Part shown: piece after piece, positions 1 through 10,485 of the stretch
Layout: each line of letters begins with the position of its first letter
Numbering within the stretch: position 1 is the stretch's first letter
Assembly: GCA_900466005.1 (NCBI GenBank)
Contig: UEGQ01000015.1
Location: forward strand, 297,737 to 361,736
Direction: 5' to 3'
DNA length: 64,000 nt
DNA from: Hyphomicrobiales bacterium
GTDB lineage: Bacteria > Pseudomonadota > Alphaproteobacteria > Rhizobiales > Rhizobiaceae
Program-made: the position numbers and the translations under genes
Notes under the pieces: model-generated
What the model was told of the DNA's origin: nothing
The model's input: the letters and a program-made list of their open reading frames with translations, nothing else
Databases searched by the model: none

Positions 1-2195
<2,195 letters not shown>

Positions 2196-2301
2196 GATCT
2201 TCTCTGGATCGTTGGGACGACAGCTTGGGACTGCCTATAGCCCATGCGCGCCCAAACCGCGATAGGGAAATTGCCCGTTTTCGACGTGATCCGGAGGAGA
2301 T

Positions 2302-3720
2302 TCAGGAATCGGTTTCGTACGCGGCCGGGCCTCCGTCCAGCAATCGCCGCAGCGTATGGAGACCGGCGATCACGGGATCCCGCTCGCGCCCTTCGCTGAA
2401 CCCCACGCGCACGTGATGGTAAACGCGCGAGGAACGACCGGCCTTGAACTCGTCCTCGTCGTCGATCAGCACACCCTCGTTGAGGGCCGCCTGCTTGAAG
2501 GTTCCCGAGAGCCAGGGCTCCGGCAGCTGCAGCCAGAAGAACGGCATGCGCGGATGGGAACGGAAGACGTGACCGGAAAAGATATCGCGCACATGCCGCT
2601 CACGAATGCCGATCTCCTCCACGACGCGGAGACGGATGTCATCGGCCGCCCCCGAGAGTACGAGCTGTGCGCTCAGTTCCGCGAGTACGAAGGGCAGGCC
2701 GCCGGAGGTCATCTTCTGGGTGACCCGCAGGCGCTGCGAGAAATGGTCGGGTGCCGCGACCCAAGCGCCGCGGACGCCGGCAGCGACCGCCTTCGACAGG
2801 CCGCCGACGAGGAACGTACGATCGGGCGCAATCTCGGCGAGCAGCGGAATGCGGTCCTGGATCATGGCGCCGTAGATATAGTCCTCGATCAGGAAGACAT
2901 TGTACCTTCGGGCTATGTCGGCGATCTGCCGCCTCCGGTCCTCGGGCAGAGAGCCGAGAGTCGGGTTCTGCCCCGAGCTGATGATGAAGGCGAGCTTCGG
3001 GTGCTCGCGCGCGCAGACCCTTTCGAAGTCCTCGGGCAGAATGCCGTCCCGGTCGGAATCAACGAGGCAGACCTGTCGTCCGATCAACGTCGCACTGCGT
3101 GCGACTTGCGAATAGGTCAGATGTTCGCAGAGCAACCGGTCGCCGGGGCTGGTCACCGCCGCGATGATGGCGATGACGGCGGCGTGGACGCCGAGATGCG
3201 GTGTGATGGCTTCCCGCCGCGGCGTCCATTCTCCGTTCGTCAGCCACCGCTGGCCCGCCTCCAGCCAGTGTGGTGCGAGCGCCCGCGTATAGCTTGCAAG
3301 TTCCGTCGGACAATCGCGCGCGATCTGCTGCATCAACTGCCCGATGATGGAGGCTTGTCCGACGTCGACTGCGGCGGTGGTGTCGAATCGCAGTTTGCCG
3401 GCCGGCGCCGTCAGCAGTCGTGTGCCGCCGTAGCGTGCGACGATGGGATCCCCGGCGGGGGCGGGGGCTTCCCGATGGCCGGCGAGCACGTAGGTGCCGC
3501 GGCCAACCTCGCCCGAGACCAGACCACGTTCGCGAAGCAGGTTGTAGGCTCTGGAAATCGTGCCGATCGTGACGCCCAGGTCGTAGGCGATATCGCGCTG
3601 CGGCGGCAGCTTGGCGCCGTCGGTGAGGCGACCGACCTTGATGTCGCGCTCAGTCGCGTCGGCGATGCGAACATAGAGGGGGCCCTCGGTCGAGGTAAGG
3701 TCTGGAAGCCAATTTGTCAT
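2302..3720 (-). CDS. MocR/PdxR-type GntR regulator with aminotransferase domain
   Basis: Transcription factor built from an N-terminal winged-helix GntR domain (about residues 10-80, with PPQRDIAYDLGVTIGTISRA) and a class I aminotransferase-like domain that binds PLP. The expected PLP lysine is in the segment GGLSKAVAAGVRGAWV. At 472 residues it has normal MocR length. I start it at ATG 3720 (MTNWLPDL), the usual first residues of the family, rather than at a frame opening 24 bases upstream. There is no Shine-Dalgarno sequence before this ATG. A TTGACA-N17-TACAAA promoter would start transcription only a few bases upstream, so the mRNA may be leaderless. It is divergent from a DUF1127 gene and shares repeat-rich DNA with it, which suggests autoregulation and control of the neighbour (inference). 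The effector is unknown. Confidence 0.9.
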   Translation of the reverse strand: MTNWLPDLTSTEGPLYVRIADATERDIKVGRLTDGAKLPPQRDIAYDLGVTIGTISRAYNLLRERGLVSGEVGRGTYVLAGHREAPAPAGDPIVARYGGTRLLTAPAGKLRFDTTAAVDVGQASIIGQLMQQIARDCPTELASYTRALAPHWLEAGQRWLTNGEWTPRREAITPHLGVHAAVIAIIAAVTSPGDRLLCEHLTYSQVARSATLIGRQVCLVDSDRDGILPEDFERVCAREHPKLAFIISSGQNPTLGSLPEDRRRQIADIARRYNVFLIEDYIYGAMIQDRIPLLAEIAPDRTFLVGGLSKAVAAGVRGAWVAAPDHFSQRLRVTQKMTSGGLPFVLAELSAQLVLSGAADDIRLRVVEEIGIRERHVRDIFSGHVFRSHPRMPFFWLQLPEPWLSGTFKQAALNEGVLIDDEDEFKAGRSSRVYHHVRVGFSEGRERDPVIAGLHTLRRLLDGGPAAYETDS

Positions 3721-3823
3721 GGTGACATTTTTGTATATTGTCATCGTGAACCTGTCAATTCATAGCGATTGTATCTATTTTGCGATGGTGATACCCGGAG
3801 AATACGATGACAATCGATACAAT
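3718..3823. promoter_or_regulatory. Divergent promoter/operator region between MocR regulator and DUF1127 gene
   Basis: The DNA between the two divergent starts is AT-rich and full of related half sites. ATTGTATC at 3768-3775 is repeated inverted as GATACAAT at 3816-3823. TTGTATATTGTCATCGT at 3731-3747 matches the reverse complement of 3804-3822 apart from a two-base gap. TGACA or TGTCA occurs at 3723, 3739, 3753 and 3808. On the minus strand TTGACA (3753-3758) and TACAAA (3730-3735) with 17 bases between them make a plausible promoter for the regulator. MocR proteins are known to bind repeated sites beside their own gene; the assignment here is inference. Confidence 0.55.
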
Positions 3824-4061
3824 TCGCCATGGACAGGGGCAGACCGGAAGCTCGACAGCATGGCGGCGGCGCGTCAGGAACATCTTGGCGGCAATCTTCG
3901 GGGAGGTGGCCCGCCGCCGGCGTGTCCGCAGAACCCGGATCGACCTTGCCGGGCTGACCGCGGACCAGTTGCGCGATATCGGGTTGACGCAGCGCCAGGC
4001 GGACGCCGAAGTCCGCCGCTCGCTGTTTCTAGCGATCGACAGGACGGTGTCTCCCCAGTGA
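3807..4061 (+). CDS. DUF1127 domain protein
   Basis: Small basic protein of 84 residues. The C-terminal half has the DUF1127 core (about residues 45-70: RIDLAGLTADQLRDIGLTQR). The N-terminal half is arginine-rich and might form an amphipathic helix. The start at ATG 3807 follows GGAG with seven bases between. DUF1127 proteins are numerous in alphaproteobacteria; some have been linked to RNA binding and to phosphate or carbon metabolism, but no general biochemical role is settled. Divergence from a MocR regulator with shared repeats suggests it is that regulator's target. The tail after the core (about 14 residues) is longer than in minimal DUF1127 proteins. Confidence 0.85.
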   Translation: MTIDTIRHGQGQTGSSTAWRRRVRNILAAIFGEVARRRRVRRTRIDLAGLTADQLRDIGLTQRQADAEVRRSLFLAIDRTVSPQ

Positions 4062-4103
4062 ATTGCGGAGGGTTGGCGACCGCCGCCCCGTCCTCGCTCG
4101 ATC

Positions 4104-4676
4104 TTAGAACTTGTAGCCGATCAGGACGCCGCCGCGCGTCAAGCCATTGTTGGTGTCGCCACAGAGGTTGGCGTGCGAGGAGTGCTCGAGCTGCGCAACG
4201 ACCCTCCAGTGGGCATCGAGGCTGATGCCGGCCGCGGCATACTCGTGAAACAGCAGCGAGCAGCCGAGCTTTGGGCCGTCCGTTCCGTCGTTCCTGAGGT
4301 CGCCGTTGTGCAGGGTGCCGCCGACCCCACCTTCGACGAAGAAACCGTCGCCGAGATCGACGGTCCAGCTGAAGCCGGTGAATAGCTGGCTGGCTTCGCC
4401 GGCGGAGCTGATGGCGGCGCCCGCGTGGATGCGTGGCCGGATGAGTTTCTGAAGGCCATCGACCTCGTTATGTCCCCACGGATCGAAGAAGACCATGGCC
4501 TCGACGAAGCCGCCCTTCTCGTCGTTGGTGTCCGTCTTGTCGGCGGCCATCAGCCCGCCGAGACGCACCTCATCGAACAGGTGGTCCTGCGCTGCCGCGT
4601 GCCCGGACCACGCAAGTGAAAGCATGGCCACCGCTGTTCCGAGGCGCCGAAGCTTGACAGCAGTGGCAGTACCCAT
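4104..4676 (-). CDS. PagL-like lipid A 3-O-deacylase (acyloxyacyl hydrolase family)
   Basis: Probable outer-membrane beta-barrel that removes an acyl chain from lipid A. The 190 residues begin with a signal peptide (hydrophobic AVAMLSLAWSGHAAA, cleavage likely before QDHLF). The mature part has alternating barrel strands. Near the C-terminus LEHSSHANL matches the PagL active-site region, in which His and the Ser two residues on are catalytic, followed by NNGLTRGGVLIGYKF ending in the C-terminal Phe typical of outer-membrane barrels. The start at ATG 4676 follows GGAGGAG. The family's His-x-Ser-Asn reads HSSH here, so the Asn is replaced. It is monocistronic and convergent with the DUF1127 gene. 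The fold is likely; exact activity is inference. Confidence 0.75.
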   Translation of the reverse strand: MGTATAVKLRRLGTAVAMLSLAWSGHAAAQDHLFDEVRLGGLMAADKTDTNDEKGGFVEAMVFFDPWGHNEVDGLQKLIRPRIHAGAAISSAGEASQLFTGFSWTVDLGDGFFVEGGVGGTLHNGDLRNDGTDGPKLGCSLLFHEYAAAGISLDAHWRVVAQLEHSSHANLCGDTNNGLTRGGVLIGYKF

Positions 4677-4864
4677 TGATCGAGGCTCCTCCTGCAGGTC
4701 ACCTCCGAAGCGAAGCAGCTCGGGAAGGTCGCGCGGAGGATAGGATGATGGCGTTTATTAGTGCAACAGGAAAAGCGCATATTGGTGACGATGCTCTTCG
4801 ATCGTCATTCAAGGACTATTTTTCCACAGGGAGCGTGCGTCGCCAAGGCGCGGAGGACAGGCGA

Positions 4865-5248
4865 TCAGCAGCCCTTGTCGCCCTTGGACCAGCGGTTCAC
4901 ATCGCGGACGATGCGGGCATGAACCGGCTGGTCCATCATTGGCCCGAAGGCGTCGAGGCGTGCCGGGTTGCCTTCGGCCTGCACGACGAGGTGCGGGCGG
5001 ATGTCGCTGCTGTTCTTGCGGACGAGCAGGATGCGCGGACGGCCGGAATAGGAATCGAGTTCCGGCGCCATGGCGTAACCCTTGAAGTCGCCGTCACCCG
5101 ATTTGATCCAGCAGGTGTTGGCACCGACCGCGACCCGTTCCATGACGTCAAGCGCGGAATGGCCGCGGCTCGGCTTCGGCTTGTCGGACTGGCAGGCGGT
5201 CAGTGCGAGTGCGCCGGAGAGGCTGAGCACGACGAGGGCAGGGCGCAT
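4865..5248 (-). CDS. Small lipoprotein of unknown function
   Basis: A 127-residue protein with a type II signal peptide: MRPALVVLSLSGALALTAC gives the lipobox LTAC with the lipidated Cys at residue 19. The mature part (about 108 residues) begins QSDKPKPSRG and contains two more cysteines, one in NTCWIKSG and one at the extreme C-terminus, which could form a disulfide. I do not recognise a characterised family; it looks like a conserved rhizobial periplasmic lipoprotein. It starts 47 bases after the purQ stop on the same strand and may be co-transcribed with the purine genes, though nothing ties its function to them. Confidence 0.75.
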   Translation of the reverse strand: MRPALVVLSLSGALALTACQSDKPKPSRGHSALDVMERVAVGANTCWIKSGDGDFKGYAMAPELDSYSGRPRILLVRKNSSDIRPHLVVQAEGNPARLDAFGPMMDQPVHARIVRDVNRWSKGDKGC

Positions 5249-5295
5249 GAGCGGGTTCCAGGTTTTGGCGCGGGTGACTCTTGGGCTGGACGGCG

Positions 5296-5970
5296 TCAGG
5301 CTGCGATGACGTCGAGAGCCGAGGCAAAGAGGCCGCGACCGTCGCTGCCGCCGTGGGCCGCCTCGATCAAGTTCTCCGGATGCGGCATCATGCCGAGCAC
5401 GTTACCCCGGGCATTGATCACGCCAGCGATGTCGTGAATCGAGCCGTTCGGATTCGTCCCCTCGGCGTAACGGAAGACCACCTGGCCGTTGTCCTCGATG
5501 CGCTTCAGCGTTTCGTCGTCCGCGAAATAGTTGCCGTCGTGATGGGCGACGGGGCAACGCAGGATCTGACCCTTCGAATAGGCGCGGGTGAAATCCGTCT
5601 CGGCGTTGATGACCTCGAGCTTGACTTCCTTGCAGACGAACTTCAGCGAGGCGTTGCGCATCAGCGCACCCGGCAGCATGCCGGCTTCGACGAGAATCTG
5701 GAAGCCGTTGCAGACGCCGAGCACCTTGGTGCCGCGTTCCGCCGCCGCCTTGACCGCCTGCATCACCGGCATCCGCGCGGCAATCGCACCACAGCGCAGA
5801 TAGTCGCCGTAGGAGAAACCGCCGGGAATGACGATCAGGTCGACACTTTCGGGAATTTCCGTCTCGGTCTGCCAGACGGTAAGCGGGGCCTTGCCGGAAA
5901 TCTTGGTGAGGGCCGCGATCATGTCGCGGTCGCGGTTGAGGCCGGGGAGTTGAAGGACGGCTGATTTCAT
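5296..5970 (-). CDS. purQ: Phosphoribosylformylglycinamidine synthase subunit PurQ (glutaminase)
   Basis: Class I glutamine amidotransferase that hydrolyses glutamine and feeds ammonia to PurL for FGAM formation. The 224 residues are the usual length. The catalytic Cys lies in [14 protein letters not shown], and the His/Glu pair in MMPHPENL near the C-terminus completes the triad. [13 protein letters not shown] is the conserved oxyanion-side loop. The start ATG 5970 overlaps the stop of the upstream coiled-coil gene as ATGA, so the two are translationally coupled. The order purC, purS, small gene, purQ on one strand forms a single operon. Confidence 0.97.
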   Translation of the reverse strand: MKSAVLQLPGLNRDRDMIAALTKISGKAPLTVWQTETEIPESVDLIVIPGGFSYGDYLRCGAIAARMPVMQAVKAAAERGTKVLGVCNGFQILVEAGMLPGALMRNASLKFVCKEVKLEVINAETDFTRAYSKGQILRCPVAHHDGNYFADDETLKRIEDNGQVVFRYAEGTNPNGSIHDIAGVINARGNVLGMMPHPENLIEAAHGGSDGRGLFASALDVIAA

Positions 5971-6224
5971 GGGTGGGGATCAAACCTTGCTTGGGCTTCC
6001 TGAAGCTCACGCAGCTCCAGACGGTTTTCGATGCGGTCGAGGCGGTTCTCGACGTGGCCAATGGTAACCCGCAGATTATTGACGTCACCCTGAAGCGCGT
6101 GCAGGTGCGACCTCAATGTCTGATTGTCAGCGCGCAGCTCGCTGATGGCGATATCAACCTTGTCAAATCGATGATCTAGCTTCTTCAGCAGCTCGTACAT
6201 CAGTTCGCTGGTCACCTCGGCCAC
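5967..6224 (-). CDS. Small coiled-coil protein inside the purine operon
   Basis: An 85-residue protein of unknown function between purS and purQ. It is almost wholly predicted helix with heptad-like leucines and charged residues ([33 protein letters not shown]), so it should form a coiled coil. I chose GTG 6224 because AAGGAG sits six bases before it; a TTG at 6239 would add five residues but has no ribosome binding site. The stop overlaps the purQ ATG. Base composition looks a little less GC-rich than its neighbours. Small coiled-coil proteins of this type are scattered through Rhizobiales genomes with no known role. A part in PurLQS assembly is possible but only suggested by position. Confidence 0.75.
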   Translation of the reverse strand: MAEVTSELMYELLKKLDHRFDKVDIAISELRADNQTLRSHLHALQGDVNNLRVTIGHVENRLDRIENRLELRELQEAQARFDPHP

Positions 6225-6242
6225 GGCCGGCTCCTTCAACCA

Positions 6243-6485
6243 TCAGGCGATGGAGATAGTATAGTTCTCGATGACCGTGTTTGCGAGGAGTTTCTCGCAC
6301 ATGGCCTTGAGGTCGGCTTCCGCCTTGGCCTTGTCGGCGCCCTCAAGCTCGAGGTCGAAGACTTTGCCCTGGCGGACATGGTCGACGCCTTCGAAACCGA
6401 GCGCGGACAGGGCGCCCTCGATCGCCTTTCCCTGCGGGTCCAGAACGCCGTTCTTCAAAGTTACGGTCACGCGTGCCTTGATCAC
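6243..6485 (-). CDS. purS: Phosphoribosylformylglycinamidine synthase subunit PurS
   Basis: Small dimeric subunit that bridges PurQ and PurL in the FGAM synthase complex. The 80 residues match the family length, with the expected start MIKARVTVTLKNGVLDPQG, the central GFEGVDHVRQGK and the end TVIENYTISIA. The start is GTG 6485, preceded by AGGAG at nine bases. It is 18 bases downstream of purC in the same operon. Confidence 0.96.
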   Translation of the reverse strand: MIKARVTVTLKNGVLDPQGKAIEGALSALGFEGVDHVRQGKVFDLELEGADKAKAEADLKAMCEKLLANTVIENYTISIA

Positions 6486-6503
6486 TTGAGGCTTCTCCTG
6501 TCC

Positions 6504-7268
6504 TTACTTGACCAGAACCGGCCCGGTGCCGCGCAGCGGTTCGTTGAGATTGATGATGCCGAGGCGGCGAGCCACCTCCTGGTAGGCTTCGAGTAGCCCG
6601 CCGAGATCCTGCCGGAAGCGGTCCTTGTCCATCTTTTCCTTGGTCTCGATGTCCCAGAGACGGCACGAATCAGGAGAAATCTCGTCGGCGAGGATGATGC
6701 GCATCATGTCGCCCTCGTAGAGGCGGCCGCATTCGATCTTGAAGTCGATCAGCTGGATCCCGACGCCGAGGAAGAGGCCGCTCAGGAAGTCGTTGACGCG
6801 GATGGCGAGCGCCATGATGTCGTCGAGCTCGGCAGGGTTGGCCCAGCCGAAGGCCGTGATGTGCTCCTCCGAGACCATGGGGTCGTCGAGCGCATCGGAT
6901 TTATAGTAGAATTCGATGATCGAGCGCGGCAGGACCACGCCTTCCTCGATGCCGAGGCGGCGGGCGAGCGAGCCGGCGGCGACGTTGCGCACGACGATCT
7001 GGAGCGGAATCATCTCCACTTCCTTTATCAACTGCTCGCGCATGTTGATCCGGCGGATGAAATGGGTCGGAATGCCGATCTTGTTCAGATGCGTGAAGAC
7101 GTATTCGGAGATGCGGTTGTTGAGCACCCCCTTGCCGTCGATGACGTCGTGCTTCTTCTTGTTGAAGGCGGTGGCGTCGTCCTTGAAGTGTTGAATCAGC
7201 GTGCCCGGCTCCGGTCCTTCGTATAGGATCTTGGCCTTGCCCTCGTAAACACGGCGGCGACGGTTCAT
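6504..7268 (-). CDS. purC: Phosphoribosylaminoimidazole-succinocarboxamide synthase
   Basis: SAICAR synthetase, joining CAIR and aspartate with ATP in the cytoplasm. The 254 residues carry [19 protein letters not shown] (ATP site), the [18 protein letters not shown] loop, [18 protein letters not shown] and [10 protein letters not shown], all typical of PurC. The start ATG 7268 is the first gene of the purC-purS-purQ operon. The 230-base gap upstream is shared with the divergent F1 zeta gene and must hold both promoters. I see no obvious purine riboswitch there. Confidence 0.97.
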   Translation of the reverse strand: MNRRRRVYEGKAKILYEGPEPGTLIQHFKDDATAFNKKKHDVIDGKGVLNNRISEYVFTHLNKIGIPTHFIRRINMREQLIKEVEMIPLQIVVRNVAAGSLARRLGIEEGVVLPRSIIEFYYKSDALDDPMVSEEHITAFGWANPAELDDIMALAIRVNDFLSGLFLGVGIQLIDFKIECGRLYEGDMMRIILADEISPDSCRLWDIETKEKMDKDRFRQDLGGLLEAYQEVARRLGIINLNEPLRGTGPVLVK

Positions 7269-7498
7269 GGCTGGTTGTCTCTGCTGTTGGCGTCACATCG
7301 AGGACGCGTGGATCGATATGCTGCGGTCCCATAGCGGAAAACAACGGTTTTCACAATGAGGGTGTTGTTCCTTTCGATCAAATCCTCAAATCGCCGCCCG
7401 GCGCGCCGGATGCGCCTAACTTCGCATTGGACTTTGGCGGGGCTTTTGATTAATGGGGGCGGAAACCCTTGGATGGCGCTAGTTTTTGGGAGACACAG

Positions 7499-7810
7499 AT
7501 GAGCGGCATGAGCGATCGCGAAAAGGCATTCGAAAACAAGTTCGCGCACGATCAGGAACTGAAGTTCCGGGCTGAAGCACGGCGCAACAAGCTGCTCGGT
7601 CTCTGGGCGGCTGCGCTGATGGGCAAGGACCCGGAAGCTTACGCCAAGGAAGTGATTGCCTCGGACTTCGAAGAAGCGGGTCATGAAGACGTTTTCCGCA
7701 AGGTCCGCGACGATCTCGCCGCCGCCGGCGTTTCGGTCGACGAGCAGGAACTGCGCACGAAGATGAGCGATTTCCTCGCCCAGGCGGTCGATCAGGTCCA
7801 GAGCGAATAA
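7499..7810 (+). CDS. F1-ATPase inhibitory zeta subunit (DUF1476)
   Basis: Small helical inhibitor of the F1Fo ATP synthase of alphaproteobacteria, which blocks ATP hydrolysis through its N-terminal segment. The 103 residues begin MSGMSDREKAFENKFAHD, and the core has ARRNKLLGLWAAALMGK, both hallmarks of the family. The start at 7499 follows GGGAGA with a spacing of five to eight bases; an internal Met three codons on is an alternative. An ATP synthase assembly factor (ATP12) is also present near 60.2-61.0 kb. The gene ends at a hairpin shared with the convergent GGDEF-EAL gene. Confidence 0.93.
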   Translation: MSGMSDREKAFENKFAHDQELKFRAEARRNKLLGLWAAALMGKDPEAYAKEVIASDFEEAGHEDVFRKVRDDLAAAGVSVDEQELRTKMSDFLAQAVDQVQSE

Positions 7811-7824
7811 TACAGTCATGCGTG

Positions 7825-7847
7825 GGCGCGGTCCTCGCGACCGCGCC
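7825..7847. terminator. Hairpin between convergent genes
   Basis: GGCGCGGTC (7825-7833) and GACCGCGCC (7839-7847) form a perfect nine-pair stem with a five-base loop, between the zeta gene and the convergent PAS-GGDEF-EAL gene. There is no strong T run on either side, so it could be a weak bidirectional terminator or only a 3' end stabiliser. Confidence 0.6.
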
Positions 7848-7849
7848 GT

Positions 7850-10372
7850 TCACGTTGCGCGCCAGCTCTGCGCGCGCAGGAAGGCGAACGTCTCTTCCAT
7901 GCCCATCGGCTTTGCCAGGCCATAGCCCTGGAGCACGTCGCAACCGAGTTTTGCGAGCACGCGCACGTGATCTCGCGTTTCCACGCCTTCCGCGACGATT
8001 TTCACGTTCAGCGACCGTCCTATATCGATGATCGAGCCAACCAGCCGGCGCTGTTCGGGTGAACGCGTCACGTCGCGCACGAGCTCGCGATCGATTTTCA
8101 ACGAATCCGGACCGATGCGCAGAAGGCTCACGATCGATGCGTGGCCGGTGCCGAAATCATCGATCTCGATGCCGATTCCGAGCTTGCGGATGTGGGCGAG
8201 GTTGGCGCGGGCCTGTTCGTCGGATTCGTCGAGGAAGATCGACTCCAGGAGTTCGAACGAGACGGATCCGGGCTCGAAGGAGAGAGCGGCGAGCTTCTGG
8301 GTGAGATGCGGATCGTGGAGGCGGCGGGTCGATACGTTGACGGATACCTTGGGCACGCGCAGCCCCTCGGCTCGCCAGCGGGCGGCATCCGCGACAGCCT
8401 TCTCCAGCAGCAGACCGTCGATCTGCGCGACGATGCCGATCTCCTCGGCGACCGCGAGGAATTCGGCGGGCGCCAGGAGGCCGCGATCGGGGTGTTGCCA
8501 GCGAACGAGGGCCTCGGCGCCGACCACGTCGAGGCTGCGGGCGCAGAACTGAAACTGGTAGTGCGGCACGAACTCATCGTTCTCCAGTGCGCGCAGCAGG
8601 TCGTCTGCGAGGCGATGCGCGGTCACCATCTGATGGCGGCGGTCGCGACAGAAGAACTCGTAGCGGTTCCGTCCGGCATTCTTGGCGTGGTAGAGGGCAA
8701 TGTCGGCGTTGAGAAGCAATTGCCGCGCATCGATCCTGCCGCTGCGCTCGATGGCGATGCCGATGCTCGCGCCGGCGCGGCATTCGTGTCCCTCGAAGAT
8801 GACCGGGCGCCGCAGTTCGGCGATGAGTCGCTCCGCCATGGCGGCAAGCTCGTCCTCGTTCCCGTCGCATGGAGCGAGGAAGACGAACTCGTCGCCACCG
8901 ATCCGGGCGACGAAGTCGCCATCGTGGCGCACGGCGTCGCGCAACACGCGCGCCGCGTGGCGCAGCATCTGGTCGCCGGCATTGTGGCCGAGCGTATCGT
9001 TCACCTGCTTGAACCGGTCTAGGTCTATGTGCAGAGCGGCGAGCCCTTGGCCGCGCTCGTCGCAGTCGGCGGCGAGGCGATCGAGCATCTGGTCGAGATA
9101 GCGGCGGTTCGGGAGGTCGGTCAAGTAGTCGTGCAGAGCGATATGCTCGATGCGCGCCTTGGCGGCTTCGAGCTCCGCGTTGCGTGCTTCGGCAAGCGTC
9201 TTCGCCCGTTCGAGCTCCCGGTGCAGGACGACATCGCCGGTGACGTCCCAGTTGGCGCCGATCATCTTGCGGTGGCCATCTGAATCGATGAAGGGCAGGG
9301 TGCGTGAACGGATATAGTGTGTCGAACCGTCCCTGAGGATCACACGGTATTCATCCGAGAACGGCAGCAGGTTGGCGACGTGGCGCTCGACCTCGTCGAA
9401 CACGCGGTCACGATCGTCCGGATGCAGCATGCCTTCCCACAGCCCGCCGATCTTGACCTCCTCGTTCCTGCCGACGCCATAGAGGGCGAACATCCCGTCG
9501 TCCCAGTCAGACGTTCCGAGATCGAAATCGGCCTCGAACACGCCGACGCGGGAAACCTCGAGGGCGACCTTGAGCCGCCGCGAGAGGTGGGTGAGTCGCT
9601 CCTCGGTCTGCTTGCGTGCCGTTATGTCGATATCGGTTCCGATGATCCGCAGCGGTCGTCCGTCGGGATAGCGCTCGACGCACGAGCCACGGCATTCGAT
9701 CCAGAGATAATGGCCGTCCCTGTGCCGTTCGCGATAGTCGAAGATCATATAGTCGGGGTCGCCGGCGGTCTGGCGTTCGACACAATGGGCGACGCGTTCG
9801 CGGTCTTCCGGATGGATGCGCTCGAGCCAGGCGTCCGTCTCGGTCTGGATGGGTTCGTCGGGGCCGATCCCGCGCATCTGCCGCCAGATGTCCGAGCAGT
9901 ACCATTGGTCGAGATCGGCGCGGTATTCCCATACGCCGGAGAATGATCCAACCAAGGCGCCGTGCCAGCGCCTTTCCGCGGCCTCGCTTACCGCCAGCCG
10001 GTTCTTCAAGGCGCTTACATCCGTGAGGGTGACCAGAAAGAGGTCGCCGTTCTGCGGATATGGCGCGAGTGATGCCATCAGCCAGATATCGCCGCTACCC
10101 GAGGCGATCGCGAGTTCGAGGCCGTGTTGTGCCACGCCGGTCACAGACGTCGCAAGAAGAGCGGCCGCCAGCTGGGCCGCGCAAGGCGGAGTGAAAAGGT
10201 CAGAGAGGCGTTCGCAGCCCTTCAGCAGCGCAAATGCAGTCGCATTCGCCGCCTTTACGGAGGTTCGGGTGTCGATGACGAGTGCCGGCGAGGGAATGGC
10301 GCCAAGCAGGTCAGGCCTGTTTGCCAGGCGCCACTCGTCTTTCTGTCGGCAGCTACCTTCGGCCTTAGGCAA
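7850..10372 (-). CDS. PAS-PAS-PAS-GGDEF-EAL cyclic-di-GMP signalling protein
   Basis: Soluble 840-residue sensor with no membrane segment. A divergent N-terminal PAS-like region (about 20-115) is followed by two PAS_3-type domains (about 140-255 and 265-385; the second begins after a helical linker), a GGDEF domain (about 410-570) and an EAL domain (about 585-830). The cyclase signature RIGGDEFVF is intact but no R-x-x-D inhibitory site precedes it. The phosphodiesterase residues are all there: EALVRW, NVSTRRL, FELLES, DDFGTG, KIDREL and AEGVET. It should therefore be able to degrade c-di-GMP and perhaps make it. The only reasonable start is TTG 10372, with a poor ribosome site, so the N-terminus is uncertain. 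Confidence 0.93.
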   Translation of the reverse strand: MPKAEGSCRQKDEWRLANRPDLLGAIPSPALVIDTRTSVKAANATAFALLKGCERLSDLFTPPCAAQLAAALLATSVTGVAQHGLELAIASGSGDIWLMASLAPYPQNGDLFLVTLTDVSALKNRLAVSEAAERRWHGALVGSFSGVWEYRADLDQWYCSDIWRQMRGIGPDEPIQTETDAWLERIHPEDRERVAHCVERQTAGDPDYMIFDYRERHRDGHYLWIECRGSCVERYPDGRPLRIIGTDIDITARKQTEERLTHLSRRLKVALEVSRVGVFEADFDLGTSDWDDGMFALYGVGRNEEVKIGGLWEGMLHPDDRDRVFDEVERHVANLLPFSDEYRVILRDGSTHYIRSRTLPFIDSDGHRKMIGANWDVTGDVVLHRELERAKTLAEARNAELEAAKARIEHIALHDYLTDLPNRRYLDQMLDRLAADCDERGQGLAALHIDLDRFKQVNDTLGHNAGDQMLRHAARVLRDAVRHDGDFVARIGGDEFVFLAPCDGNEDELAAMAERLIAELRRPVIFEGHECRAGASIGIAIERSGRIDARQLLLNADIALYHAKNAGRNRYEFFCRDRRHQMVTAHRLADDLLRALENDEFVPHYQFQFCARSLDVVGAEALVRWQHPDRGLLAPAEFLAVAEEIGIVAQIDGLLLEKAVADAARWRAEGLRVPKVSVNVSTRRLHDPHLTQKLAALSFEPGSVSFELLESIFLDESDEQARANLAHIRKLGIGIEIDDFGTGHASIVSLLRIGPDSLKIDRELVRDVTRSPEQRRLVGSIIDIGRSLNVKIVAEGVETRDHVRVLAKLGCDVLQGYGLAKPMGMEETFAFLRAQSWRAT

Positions 10373-10485
10373 TTCCAGCGCTCGCGTTTACGGGGACATT
10401 TCGGTCGAAACGCTAGTAGCGCCGGATTAACATCGAATTAAGCCGATATATGTTGGCTTGTTTCGTGTCGGCACGCCGCCCCTCG

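Noticed and set aside
2356..3765. 469-codon plus-strand frame
   Set aside because: Antisense to the MocR regulator, with no recognisable motif; a composition artefact.
7265..7819. 184-codon minus-strand frame over the zeta subunit gene
   Set aside because: Mirror of the F1 zeta gene, which has clear family sequence and a ribosome site.
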